A DNA stretch of 64,000 nt from CAVVSQ01 sp963848825. GTDB lineage: Bacteria > Planctomycetota > Planctomycetia > Gemmatales > Gemmataceae. The position numbers and the translations under genes were made by a program. The notes under the pieces are model-generated. The model was not told where the DNA came from and did not search any database. It saw only the letters and a list, made by a program, of their open reading frames with translations. The stretch lies in assembly GCA_963848825.1 (NCBI GenBank), contig CAWKFA010000017.1, positions 62,001 through 126,000 on the forward strand, written 5' to 3'. Each line of letters starts with the position of its first letter. Within the stretch, counting starts at the first letter, position 1. This document shows positions 1 to 8,447 of this stretch, one piece after another.

Positions 1-808
1 GTCGTGCGTGAGATAATCATTCCCCTCGGCGGTAAGCTCCACGAGCAGTGTGCGGGGGGTCTCTTCGTGGCGTGAAAACGTCCTCAACCAGCGGCGGCGA
101 TCGTCCCCGTCGCTGGAGTGCCATTTCATCTCGATCAGGACGTCCACGAGGCTCGGCAGAGCGCCGCTGCCGCGCGCCGCCTGCCCGTACTGGACGCGGC
201 CCTTGCGTGGATGGTGGCAGATGAGCAGGCAGAGGCCCGCGGCCGTCAAATCTTGAAGCGGTAGCAGGCAATCCATCATGGCCGTCGCCGAGTTTTCATT
301 GCCCGTCGGCAAAAACACCGCCAGGGGATCAATCGCGACCAGGTCGAGTCCCTCCTCCCGCCGCAGAACGAGCAGGGAATCAAGCAGACCGCGCCAGTCG
401 GCAGGCGAAGGGCGGCCCCGGAAGGGCCGGCAAAAAAAGCTGACGTGATTGCCGATGGAGAGCTTGCGGCAGCGCGCCTGCCCAGTTGCTGGGCCCCTCC
501 TCGGAAAGGATAGCGACTTTGGCGGCTGCCACCGGCAGGCCGGCCAACGTGCCGCCCCGAGCCATCCGCGCCACCAGGTTGGCCAGCAGCGTGGTCTTGC
601 CCGCCTTCCACTGGCTGGTCAGCAGCGTCATCCTGCCGGCCCCCAGGTAGCCGTGCCAAAGCCAGGCGCCAACGCCGCGCGCCGCCTCCGCCAATTGATC
701 AGGCCACAGTCGTTGTTCAAGGTACGAAGCGGCTGACCGCGCGACATCATCCGCCGCCCGTGCATCATGACCAGCGACCATGGCAAGTGCATTGGTGGCT
801 CCCAACAT
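1..808 (-). CDS. RepA-like AAA ATPase, 3' end beyond window, one frameshift
   Basis: A P-loop ATPase of the RepA/RecA-like kind often found on planctomycete mobile or phage-derived regions. The N-terminal part reads to a Walker A motif (SQWKAGKTTLL) followed by VAILSEEGPSNWA, the usual spacing for RepA-type ATPases. Near 470-485 the frame breaks. After a one-base shift, reading continues through RGLLDSLLVLRREEGLDLVA, IDPLAVFLP (Walker B-like) and LLICHHPRKG and runs off the left edge. The start at 808 has AAGGA about 11 bases upstream. The C-terminus is missing because the window ends. A palindromic element lies directly upstream at 829-934. Family assignment is fairly secure; its role (replication, primase partner or phage remnant) is not. 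Confidence 0.7.
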
Positions 809-828
809 GGTGCGTATTCCTTTAGATT

Positions 829-934
829 TAGAGCGTTCGGAAAAAAAGGGGTCAGACCCCTTGAAGCGAACAGCTTTTCAACGCTTTTGCAGGGTATTGA
901 GGGGGTCTGACCCCTTTTTTTCCGAACCCTCTTA
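829..934. repeat. Palindromic intergenic element, copy 1
   Basis: A ~105-bp inverted repeat. The arms contain TAGAGCGTTCGG, an A-tract and GGGGTCAGACCCC, answered by GGGGTCTGACCCC, a T-tract and CCGAACCCTCTTA. The ~41-base centre includes TTTTCAACGCTTTTGCAGGG. The arms have about two mismatches at their outer ends, so this copy is slightly decayed compared with the one at 3554-3660. It ends about 20 bases upstream of the start codon of the ATPase at 808. There is no coding content. It may be a MITE/REP-type mobile unit or an mRNA leader hairpin. Confidence 0.85.
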
Positions 935-987
935 GGATATTCGTGAATTTGTCAGGCGAAATTCCAGGCAAGGCAGCGCCGCCGGCT

Positions 988-1047
988 AAAATGCTATGCA
1001 AAATGCTATGCAAAATGCTATGCAAAATGCCATGCAAAATGATATGC
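988..1047. repeat. Five tandem copies of a 12-bp unit
   Basis: Five head-to-tail copies of AAAATGCTATGC; the last two vary (AAAATGCCATGC and AAAATGATATGC). They sit in the ~280-bp stretch between the palindrome at 829-934 and the kinase end at 1213. Short open frames cross the array in both directions (MLCK or ILHS repeats), but they have no credible start context or family resemblance. I see no gene in the rest of 935-1212. Confidence 0.8.
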
Positions 1048-1212
1048 GTCGTGAAGGGGGGTGCCCGGTGCACGCATACATACCATTTTTCGCCCGCCAG
1101 CCCAAGCTGCCAGCCGCCCGTTGAGGTGTTACTCTACCAGCGGCGGCGCCGGGGGGTCAAAGTTGGTTGTCATCATGGAAATCCAATGCCAGTCCTCACT
1201 TGCTGCCTGATG

Positions 1213-3524
1213 TTACCTTTTATCCGTAGCGGCGAAGGCTTCTTTGACATCCGGCCTTGTTAATACACGCAAAGCCCAAACACCGGCGGGCAAGCCGAAG
1301 AGAACGCCGCTGCCCGTGGGCAACATCGCCAAGATGCAGGCGGCGCGGGCGAACCGATAGTTTCTGAGTTTACGCAGCTTCATGGCTCCCGCGAAGACGA
1401 TGACTCCCACCACCGAGCTGACGATGGCCAGGACCAGCAAGATGATGGCGCCAACCGTATCCATCGACTGCATGCCGATGAGACAGAAAAGCACTCCAAC
1501 GAACTGAAAGAAGGCGCTGAGCATCAGGCAGGCGCTGACATCCCGAACCCGCTCGGCCGGTTGCGGTTCCTTCAGCAATAATGCGTCGGATCCCGCGCTG
1601 GTCGCCAGCGTGGCCTGCGGCAAATGCTCTAATAGCATCTGGTCCACTAGCGTTTTCTTCGCCGGGGGAACGGCCTTTTGCATAAGCAGTGGATTCTTGC
1701 GCAACTTGAGTTGAAGAAGCAGCACGCCTCCCCGTTGGGTCCAGCCAAAGGATTCGATTTCGTCCCAGCGGACGAAGCGGAAGAAGGTTACACAGCCTTC
1801 TTTTCTAATCTCGAGGCCGGCGACCACCATCAGAAAGAGGGCGACGTAGGTGCTGAGGATCTGTAGCCAATAGCAGCCATTGACCAGCGCATCTCCCGGC
1901 TCGCCAGCCACATGAATCAAGCTATATATCGAGGAAACAATATTTACACCCAGGCAAGCCCCAAAAAAGATCGCGGTCGCCGGCAAAGGACGAACAATCA
2001 TCGCCAGGGGGCCCGCGTGCCTTCTACGCCAGAGCCAGGTAAACACGAAACCCCAGCAAAAAGGAATGATGATAGCGGCGAAAGCCAATGTTTTTCGCTC
2101 CACCAGGGTGGCGGGATACCAGCACAGCACGTAGATCGCCAGCAGGTAGCCCGGCAGCATGAAGTCCTGAGTTTCCATAACCACCGAACCGCCTGCTGGC
2201 TTGCCGATGGTTTTTCGAACAAGCGACTGCAAACGCCAGAGGCCCAAAAGTAGCAGAACGCTCAGGTTGGCCCATTCAAGCCAGGCCCACTGCAAACGCA
2301 CGTTGAAATACCAACAAACCAGCACGACGAGCAGGATTGCGAGCGACGGATTGCGGCGCGCCCACTTGCCCATTTTTTGCAGGGGACTGATGCGTCGCGC
2401 CGCAATCGGCTTACCGGCCAGCCACCGCTCCAGGTCCTCGGCCAGCGCCAGGGCCGATCCATAGCGATGTCGCGGCTCTTTCTCGAGGCATTTCAAGCAA
2501 ATCGCCTGTATATCGAAGTCAACTTTCGGGTTGATGCCGGCTCGGCGGCTCCGGTTTCTCTTCCAACACGTGCCTCAAGGTATCCAACGCCGTCGCCGCC
2601 CGGAAAGGAGGCCGGCCGGTCAGCATTTCGTAAAGGATAGCGCCCAGACTGTAGATGTCGGCGGCCATCGTCAGATCTTTACTACCAGCCGCCTGCTCCG
2701 GCGCCATGTAACTCGGTGTACCCACGATGACTCCGACATGGGTCAGGTCCGACCTGTCACCGGTCGCCATCGCCTGGGTGGTAGCGCCGTTATCCGTGGT
2801 CCGCTTCGCCAGCCCAAAGTCGGTGACCTGCGGCTGGCTCAGAGCGTCGAGCAAAATATTGGAGGGCTTCAGGTCGCGGTGCAGAATGCCGCGCTGGTGG
2901 GCGTGGTGAACGGCGCGAGCCACCAGGGCCAAAATTCGGGCACTCGTCTTGGGGTCGTTCACCATGTCCTTGATGCGGCCGCTCAGGCTGCCGCCCGGAA
3001 TCAATTTCATGCTGAAGTAGTGCTGGCCGTTATGCTCGCCGATTTCGTAAATGGGCACGATGTTGGGGTGGTCAAGGTTGGCCGCCGCCTCGGCCTCCAC
3101 GTGAAAACGATGAATCTCCTGGGGCGAGGCCAACTGCCCGGCCAAGATCATCTTGAGCGCCACGTCGCGTTTGAGACTGATTTGCTTGGCCCTATACACC
3201 ACGCCCATGCCGCCCCGGGCGATTTCTTCCAGAAGTTCGTAGTCGCCAAAATAGCGCAGGGTGGTGCCGACACCGGTGTTGGGCGTCTCGGGCTGCCCCG
3301 ATGGTCTCGGCCAGTGCGGGCGATTGCTCCTTGATCGGCTGCGCAATGCGTTCCATGGCATCGCGATTACGGAAGAAGGAGCCGAGGTCGGCGGCCAGGT
3401 CCGGGTGCTGCTTGAGCAGTTCGTCCCGATCAGGTGCCTTGCCGGCCTCCACGGCATGCAAATAGTCGGCGAGGACAAGTTCGAGAAGGGCGTCGGCCTC
3501 GGAGGGAGATGGTGTTTCGGGCAT
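1213..3524 (-). CDS. Membrane-anchored Ser/Thr protein kinase, two frameshifts
   Basis: A Hanks-type serine/threonine kinase that phosphorylates proteins in the cytoplasm and is tethered by a membrane tail. The first ~75 residues form the helical leader common in planctomycete kinases (LLELVLADYLHAVEAGK). The kinase domain follows with GGMGVVYRA (glycine loop), VALKMI (ATP lysine), HRDLKPSNILL (catalytic loop), TDFGLAK (metal binding) and APEQ. After CLKCLEKEPRHRYGSA comes a long C-terminal part with several hydrophobic segments and no sensor domain I recognise. The frame breaks near 3297 (a GGGG run, between AETI and GQPETPNTG) and near 2547 (between PEPPSR and INPKVDFDIQ); both sides read cleanly, so one gene is intended. 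The ECF sigma gene lies just upstream in the same direction, the usual planctomycete pairing. Confidence 0.88.
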
Positions 3525-3553
3525 GGTTATTTTCCGAATAGTGTTGTCGTCAC

Positions 3554-3660
3554 CTAAGAGCGTTCGGAAAAAAGGGGTCAGACCCCTTGAAGCGAACAGA
3601 TTTTCAACGCTTTTGCAGGGTATTGAGGGGGTCTGACCCCTTTTTTCCGAACGCTCTTAG
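3554..3660. repeat. Palindromic intergenic element, copy 2 (perfect arms)
   Basis: A 107-bp element with perfect 33-bp inverted arms: CTAAGAGCGTTCGG, six A, GGGGTCAGACCCC, answered by its exact complement ending CTTAG. The centre is about 41 bases (starting TTGAAGCGAACAG) and nearly identical to copy 1. It lies between the ECF sigma gene and the kinase, 30 bases upstream of the kinase start, and would fold into a large hairpin in a sigma-kinase transcript. GGGG-TCTGA-CCCC followed by six T also resembles a short bidirectional terminator. Confidence 0.9.
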
Positions 3661-3692
3661 CGGGACGAAAATCCTCATGGGGAGCTTGATGA

Positions 3693-4247
3693 CTACCTCA
3701 GAATCTGGCGGAGTTTCTTCAGACCTCTGTGCAATAGTCCCGCGACGGCAGCATCCGTCCTCCCCAGGCTGTGGGCGGTTTCGGACAGCGAGTAGCTTTG
3801 CAGATGGTGCAGGACGATGGCTTCGCGTTGGGCCTCGGGCAACTGGGTCAACGCGTCCGCGAGGCGGAGAAGATCTTCGTTTCTCACGGCCCGCTGGCTG
3901 GGTGACGAATGCGGGGCGATCAGCATTGCTTCCAGGCGAGCCGAGGACTGGTCGACCGCCTCAGGTAAATTTTGTTCCCGGCGGAGGTCGCGTTTGTCGC
4001 GGCGCAAGGCCCGCCAGGCGTCGCGCAGGTTGTTGACCAGGGCTTGCCGCAGCCAGGCGGCCAGGGCGGAGTCGTCGCCCTGAAACTGGTCTGCCCGTGC
4101 GTGGGCCTCCAATAATGTCTGCTGGACGATGTCCGAGGGGTCGATACGGTTCCTGGGCTCGGGATTCAGTTGTATCCTGGCCAGCAGCAGCAGGTACGAC
4201 CGATACTCTTCCAACGAACGATTTTGGGGAGCTGCCTCATTGTTCAT
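3693..4247 (-). CDS. ECF sigma factor, Planctomycetaceae subfamily
   Basis: A 184-residue extracytoplasmic-function sigma-70 factor. Region 2 is seen in SYLLLLARIQLNPE and IDPSDIVQQTLLEAH, which matches the planctomycete-specific sigma-70 group (TIGR02984 type). Region 4 is seen in LPEAQREAIVLHHLQSYSLSETAHSLGRT with a final helix near LLHRGLKKLRQIL. It would direct RNA polymerase to target promoters, perhaps under control of the neighbouring kinase; that link is inferred from gene order only. The reading frame is intact. The kinase gene follows downstream, separated by the palindromic element. Confidence 0.92.
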   Translation of the reverse strand: MNNEAAPQNRSLEEYRSYLLLLARIQLNPEPRNRIDPSDIVQQTLLEAHARADQFQGDDSALAAWLRQALVNNLRDAWRALRRDKRDLRREQNLPEAVDQSSARLEAMLIAPHSSPSQRAVRNEDLLRLADALTQLPEAQREAIVLHHLQSYSLSETAHSLGRTDAAVAGLLHRGLKKLRQILR

Positions 4248-4409
4248 GCGTCGGCCCTCTACTCCTCAAAGCGTCATTTCTGTGCCGATGGAGCGCGCAA
4301 GCTTTGAGAATTCCACGGCTGCAACTCCGCGGCCCTGGCGTCCGTCACTAGCCGGCGAGCAGGTCCCCAGCGACAGCGTCATCTGGACGCTTCCCCTTTC
4401 CCGGCCCTC

Positions 4410-5888
4410 TCACGAACCCTCGCCCCGCTCTGCCATGTGATTTTTGATTGCCTCTATCCCCTCTCGCCATTGGGGACGTTCTTCAAAGCACAGGCCCGCG
4501 AGGTCGTTGTTGGCGAGGGTTTTGAGGTTGGCCAAACACCTTCTCGATAAACGCGACAAGATGTCCGCGGTGTTTGCCTTGGTGAGATGCTGAAGTAAAA
4601 GTTGTGACAATCGGCTTGCCGAAATGAGTCCCTTCGCGTGTTGCCGGATGAGTGAGTCCGGGTTGCCACAGGGTAGTTTCAGCGCTTCGAGGGCATTCTC
4701 CGCTGGATCCCTGATCCACGGATCGTCATGGATGGAGGCCGCTCGCAGGCACTCCACGCCGTCGGAACCAAGGGCGCCCACTGCTTTAGCCACATCGTCG
4801 CGTTCTGTCCACGGGCCATGATAAAGTTGCTCCACCAGTGTGGGTAGAGCTGCCTTGGCTCGCGGGCCGAGCAAGCGCAGCGCATGCACTGCCAAGTGAC
4901 GTAGGCCGGGATTTGATGCTCCAGCGGCCAGGGTGAGGTTTGAGATATCAACCTCTCGTGCCGAGCCCAGAGCGAGTGCGAATGCCTCCATTGTCTCTTT
5001 CGAATAGGCGAGAACCGGAATTAAAACCATTTTCAGGAGGGGATATTCTGGATGTGCTCGAACAGCAGGATTACTCGCGGAAACAGCACGAAAAGCGCCG
5101 GCTATTTGTGGTTGCCATTCTTTTGGTGGCCGCGTCAGATATGCCTTGCCGGTGGTGTCCGACAAATAATTGTAGTAGCACCATTCCGCGAACGGGTTCG
5201 TTGCCGTTCTCCCCAGCGACCAGATTTCTTCGTCACTGGTCGGGGGCAAAGGGCTTTGCGCCACCACATCCTCTGCCGTCCACCAGGTGCGGTCGGATCC
5301 CAACCGTTTTTCAAATATCAGGGTACTCGGTGCCTGGCGCATTCTCTCCTCAACTGCGCTCCAGAGCAAGAATCGGCCCTGTCGCCGAAGCTTTTTTGTC
5401 AACCACCAGTTGGCGATAAGTTCCGTTGCCAACCCCAAACAGAGTATGATGGGACTACAGACAACGATCCAGACGATAAGCAGGGGCCCTAGAACGAGCA
5501 AGACGAACGAGGAGGGTTCAAGAGAAATGCTCTTGTTTTCCGAATACTGCCAGGTTTTATAGACCTGCACCCGGCCTGATTGCAATGGCCATGGCAATCC
5601 ATTCACTGACACTCGACATTGTCGGGGACCAATAGCAAAGCGCCATTTCCCGAGGGAAATGGAAAACGGCGTGCGGAAGGCAAGCTCAAACTGGTCTTCC
5701 GTGTTGGCTGCCTCATTATTGATGGAAAAACGCAAGGGTGGATTGCCGGGCACATGGCCGCGGCGTTCGCTGGCCAGATCGTGGTCTACGTAAACGCGCT
5801 CGCGCCGCCGCCAACCCAGCCACTGCCACCAAACCTCGGCGCGAAGGTCATGGTCACGATATTTCCAGGTCCAGGATTTCAGCGGCAT
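4410..5888 (-). CDS. Membrane protein with C-terminal HEAT-like repeats
   Basis: A 492-residue protein not assigned to a named family. The N-terminal ~125 residues are soluble, Trp-rich and strand-like. A hydrophobic stretch around residues 126-160 (LLVLGPLLIVWIVV, then LCLGLATELI) likely forms one or two membrane passes. From about residue 290 the sequence has helical repeats (NPGLRHLAVHALRLLGPRAK, VAKAVGALGSDGVECLRAA, DPWIRDPAENALEAL) of the HEAT/PBS-lyase kind used for protein contacts. The frame is intact. It lies upstream of the ECF sigma gene on the same strand, with 162 bases between, and diverges from the gene at 6026. Confidence 0.65.
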   Translation of the reverse strand: MPLKSWTWKYRDHDLRAEVWWQWLGWRRRERVYVDHDLASERRGHVPGNPPLRFSINNEAANTEDQFELAFRTPFSISLGKWRFAIGPRQCRVSVNGLPWPLQSGRVQVYKTWQYSENKSISLEPSSFVLLVLGPLLIVWIVVCSPIILCLGLATELIANWWLTKKLRRQGRFLLWSAVEERMRQAPSTLIFEKRLGSDRTWWTAEDVVAQSPLPPTSDEEIWSLGRTATNPFAEWCYYNYLSDTTGKAYLTRPPKEWQPQIAGAFRAVSASNPAVRAHPEYPLLKMVLIPVLAYSKETMEAFALALGSAREVDISNLTLAAGASNPGLRHLAVHALRLLGPRAKAALPTLVEQLYHGPWTERDDVAKAVGALGSDGVECLRAASIHDDPWIRDPAENALEALKLPCGNPDSLIRQHAKGLISASRLSQLLLQHLTKANTADILSRLSRRCLANLKTLANNDLAGLCFEERPQWREGIEAIKNHMAERGEGS

Positions 5889-6025
5889 GTCAGCAATTAT
5901 CGGCTAACAACCGAACCGCGGCAAGTTATCGTTTGCGAACGCCAAGCAGACGGATTGTTTGGCTTGAGTCCTCCTTCGCGGGTAGAATAACCATTGGCCA
6001 AGCGATTGAGTCGGTCGGAGCGACC

Positions 6026-6307
6026 ATGTCCCGGAAGCAAGAAAAGATCCTCAAACAGCTCGAAACGCTTGAACCGCGCGAGGCTCGGGTTCTCGTCGCC
6101 GCCGTGGAGAAGAATGCCCAAACCATATATCGGAAGCATGACGACGAGGAGATTCGCTCGCTGGCTGGCAATGGTTTGCTGGAGAGCGTGCCGGATGACT
6201 CGCCCCTGCTGTTTAAACCGTTCTTGATCCCGCGCTTCGTGTGGGACCACGTAAAAATGCCGGAAGTCTTCCAGGCAGTCAAGGCGCTGGCAAAAGAGAC
6301 CGTTTGA
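6026..6307 (+). CDS. Small winged-helix-like protein (superinfection-exclusion-like)
   Basis: A 93-residue protein starting MSRKQEKILKQLETL, with GGAG eight bases before the ATG. The order of a helical LEPREARVLVAAVEKN segment, IRSLAGNGLLESV and a hydrophobic FKPFLIPRFVWDHVK end resembles the C-terminal winged-helix part of superinfection-exclusion protein B relatives. That resemblance is by pattern only. There is no membrane segment. The gene lies 21 bases before the HutX-like gene on the same strand and may be co-transcribed with it. Confidence 0.5.
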   Translation: MSRKQEKILKQLETLEPREARVLVAAVEKNAQTIYRKHDDEEIRSLAGNGLLESVPDDSPLLFKPFLIPRFVWDHVKMPEVFQAVKALAKETV

Positions 6308-6328
6308 ACTGTATTGAAGAGGTTGACC

Positions 6329-6854
6329 GTGACAGCAAACCAATCGAATCAACTGGCCGAAACTTCAGAGCGCATCCGGGCCGCGGTTGCGAAGAACCCC
6401 CGGCGCATGACGCTGCAACTGGCGCGCGATCTTGGTGTGCCGGAGGTTGAGATCATCCGGGCGTTTCCGCCGGAGCGGGTCACGGAACTGGACATCGCCC
6501 GCTTTGAGGAATTGCTGCGCAGCCTGGAGGGATTGGGTGCTGTGCGGGTGCTGGTGTCTAACGGGGCGACGACCATTGAAGTGGACGGGCAGTTTGGCGG
6601 CTTCAGCACGGCGGGTGAGTTTTTTAACGTTCAGACCGATACCCTCGACATGCACATCCGCTGGCAGCAACTGGCCGCGGTGTTCGCCGTTGAGAAGCCG
6701 GGGCACATGGATGGCGCGGCTACACGTAGCTTCCAGTTTTTCGATCAAACGGGCATGCGGCTCTAAAAATCTTCCTCAACTTTGGCGGTCCGATCGCGCC
6801 GGAGCGAGAGGCCCTATTCCTCGCGTCGCGGCAAAAGTATCCAATGCTTCGTTG
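6329..6854 (+). CDS. hutX: HutX/ChuX-family heme-handling protein, frameshift near the end
   Basis: A soluble protein of the ChuX/HutX (DUF1008) family, which binds or traffics heme in the cytoplasm. Visible family features are RMTLQLARDLGVPEVEIIRA (N-terminal helical part), the alternating strands around VRVLVSNGATTIEVDG, FGGFSTAGEFFNVQTDTLDM, and WQQLAAVFAVEKPGH. The frame stops at 6766 inside an A5 run. A one-base shift restores KIFLNFGGPIAPEREALFLA, matching where the family ends, with a stop at 6852-6854. I chose the GTG at 6329 because GAAGAGG lies six bases upstream; a TTG at 6314 is the alternative. No heme transporter or oxygenase is adjacent. Confidence 0.75.
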
Positions 6855-6874
6855 AAAGCCAAGCCGTGATACAT

Positions 6875-8392
6875 TCACTTTCCCAAGTCAACGCGCCGAA
6901 AAACTCTGCCGATAATCTTAACGGACACGACCTGGTTGCCTTCCACGCGAAACTCGGCGGAGCCGTCGACGAGTCCCTCGGCATTGGCGACGAAGGTGTC
7001 CTCCTCGAGGTATTCAAGCGGGCAGTGCCAGTCGCCCCAGGACCAGTTTAGTAGGCCCTTGTCGACCGTGATCGTGCATGTTCCATAGGCCGTGTCGGTG
7101 AATTTGCCGGCATACGCGGGCAGGGGCAACGAAGGTTTGGCTCCCGGTTTGCGGTCGGCACGCAAAAGGCGCGAGCGTTCTTTTTCATTGGCCTGGTCCT
7201 TCGTTTGAATGTCGAGGTAGTAGGCATTCCAGTCGCGGTAGGGCAGGCCGAGGAGATGGTCGATCAAGATATTCGAAAGTGCCAGGTTCATGAAGCCGCG
7301 GTCGAGATTGTTGAGCAGTGCTATGCCGACTTTGGCTTCGGGGACCAATGATAAGTGGGCACGAAAGCCATCGATAGCGCCGCCGTGTTGCAGAAGCAAC
7401 CGGCCGCGGTAATCTTGCAGGATCCAGCCCAGGCCATAGCTAATCTGCACGGTGACGGGGTTCATCACCTCGGCGAAGCCTTCACGGCGAATGACCATTT
7501 GCGGGCGCTGCCGTTCGTGCAAAACCTCGGCAGGCAGGAGTCGTTGGCCTTGCCAGGTGCCGTCGCCAAGTTCAAAGCGTAGAAAGCGCGTCAAATCGCG
7601 GGCGCTGGCGTGCAAGGAGCCGGCGGGATCGGCCTGGTCCAAAGGGTAGCGCGCGATCGGCTCAACCTTACCCCTGGCGTTTTGGCGATGCGGGCTGGCC
7701 TGGTCAGGAGCGTCCCGGGGAAAAATCGGTTTGGATGCTTTCATGCCGAGCGGCTCGAGAATACGCCTCTGGACCAGTGTTCCCCAGTCGCTGCCAGCCG
7801 CGTTGCCGGCCGCGTAACCCGCGGCGCCGAAGAGAATAGTCTGGTAATGAAAGCGCGTGCGGAAAGAGTCTTCCAGTTCCACTTTGCCGATCTTGCGGAT
7901 GCGTTCCTCCAAGCCCCAGGGCGCCTTGTACCAGAGCAACTCGTGGCCGCCGACGCCCGTGCGATGACACAGGAGGTCGCGGATGGTGACGTCGGCATCT
8001 GCCAGGGGATCGGCGAGGTGAAAGAAAGGGACATGCTTACGCACCGGCTCGTCCCACGCCATCTTGCCGTCGCCCACGAGCATGGCGACGGCGAGGCTGG
8101 TGAAGGGTTTGGTGCAACTTGCCAGGGGAAAGTTAGTGTCGGCGGACACCGACTCGGGCCGGCCCAGTTCCCTGACGCCATGGCCTTTCAGATAAATGAC
8201 GCGGTCGTTATGGACAATGGCCAGCGCCAGGCCGGGCACGCGCCATTGGTTGAGAGTGTCCTTGACGAGGGCATCGATGCTCTGTGCATCTTGAGCCAGG
8301 ACTGGCGGCGCGAAAAGCAGACTGAGAAATGACAGGATGACAAGGCTAGCGGCCTGGGCGCGAACACGTGACAGACGCTTCGGTTCGCTCAT
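6875..8392 (-). CDS. Secreted serine hydrolase (beta-lactamase/PBP4* family)
   Basis: A 505-residue class C beta-lactamase-like serine hydrolase. An N-terminal signal peptide is visible (a basic start, then SLVILSFLSLLFAPPVLAQ), so the enzyme should act outside the cytoplasmic membrane. The catalytic SxxK is SCTK in TNFPLASCTKPFTSLAVAM. The second motif is unusual, YQT in FHYQTILFGAAGY where YxN is expected. HGGAIDGFRAHLSLVPE fits the third (HxG) motif. A C-terminal beta domain (YAGKFTDTAYGTCTITVDKG, DUF3471-like) follows. Members hydrolyse small peptide or ester bonds; the substrate cannot be told. The frame is intact, and the gene runs convergently against hutX. Confidence 0.82.
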   Translation of the reverse strand: MSEPKRLSRVRAQAASLVILSFLSLLFAPPVLAQDAQSIDALVKDTLNQWRVPGLALAIVHNDRVIYLKGHGVRELGRPESVSADTNFPLASCTKPFTSLAVAMLVGDGKMAWDEPVRKHVPFFHLADPLADADVTIRDLLCHRTGVGGHELLWYKAPWGLEERIRKIGKVELEDSFRTRFHYQTILFGAAGYAAGNAAGSDWGTLVQRRILEPLGMKASKPIFPRDAPDQASPHRQNARGKVEPIARYPLDQADPAGSLHASARDLTRFLRFELGDGTWQGQRLLPAEVLHERQRPQMVIRREGFAEVMNPVTVQISYGLGWILQDYRGRLLLQHGGAIDGFRAHLSLVPEAKVGIALLNNLDRGFMNLALSNILIDHLLGLPYRDWNAYYLDIQTKDQANEKERSRLLRADRKPGAKPSLPLPAYAGKFTDTAYGTCTITVDKGLLNWSWGDWHCPLEYLEEDTFVANAEGLVDGSAEFRVEGNQVVSVKIIGRVFRRVDLGK

Positions 8393-8447
8393 GGCACGCT
8401 GGCCCTGTCTCCTTGCCTGTGCGTTATCGAATTTGCTTCACGATCGG

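Noticed and set aside
829..934. Palindromes as ordinary Rho-independent terminators
   Set aside because: Although GGGG-TCTGA-CCCC-TTTTT resembles one, the 100-bp arms, the conserved centre and the position upstream of start codons do not fit simple terminators.
852..1263. Open frames on both strands across the 12-bp tandem array
   Set aside because: They consist largely of the repeat itself (ILHS or MLCK units), overlap the palindrome, and lack a ribosome-binding site or family resemblance.
1213..3524. Kinase and other split genes as true pseudogenes
   Set aside because: Both sides of each break are well conserved and the breaks are single bases, several in homopolymers; sequencing error is more likely.
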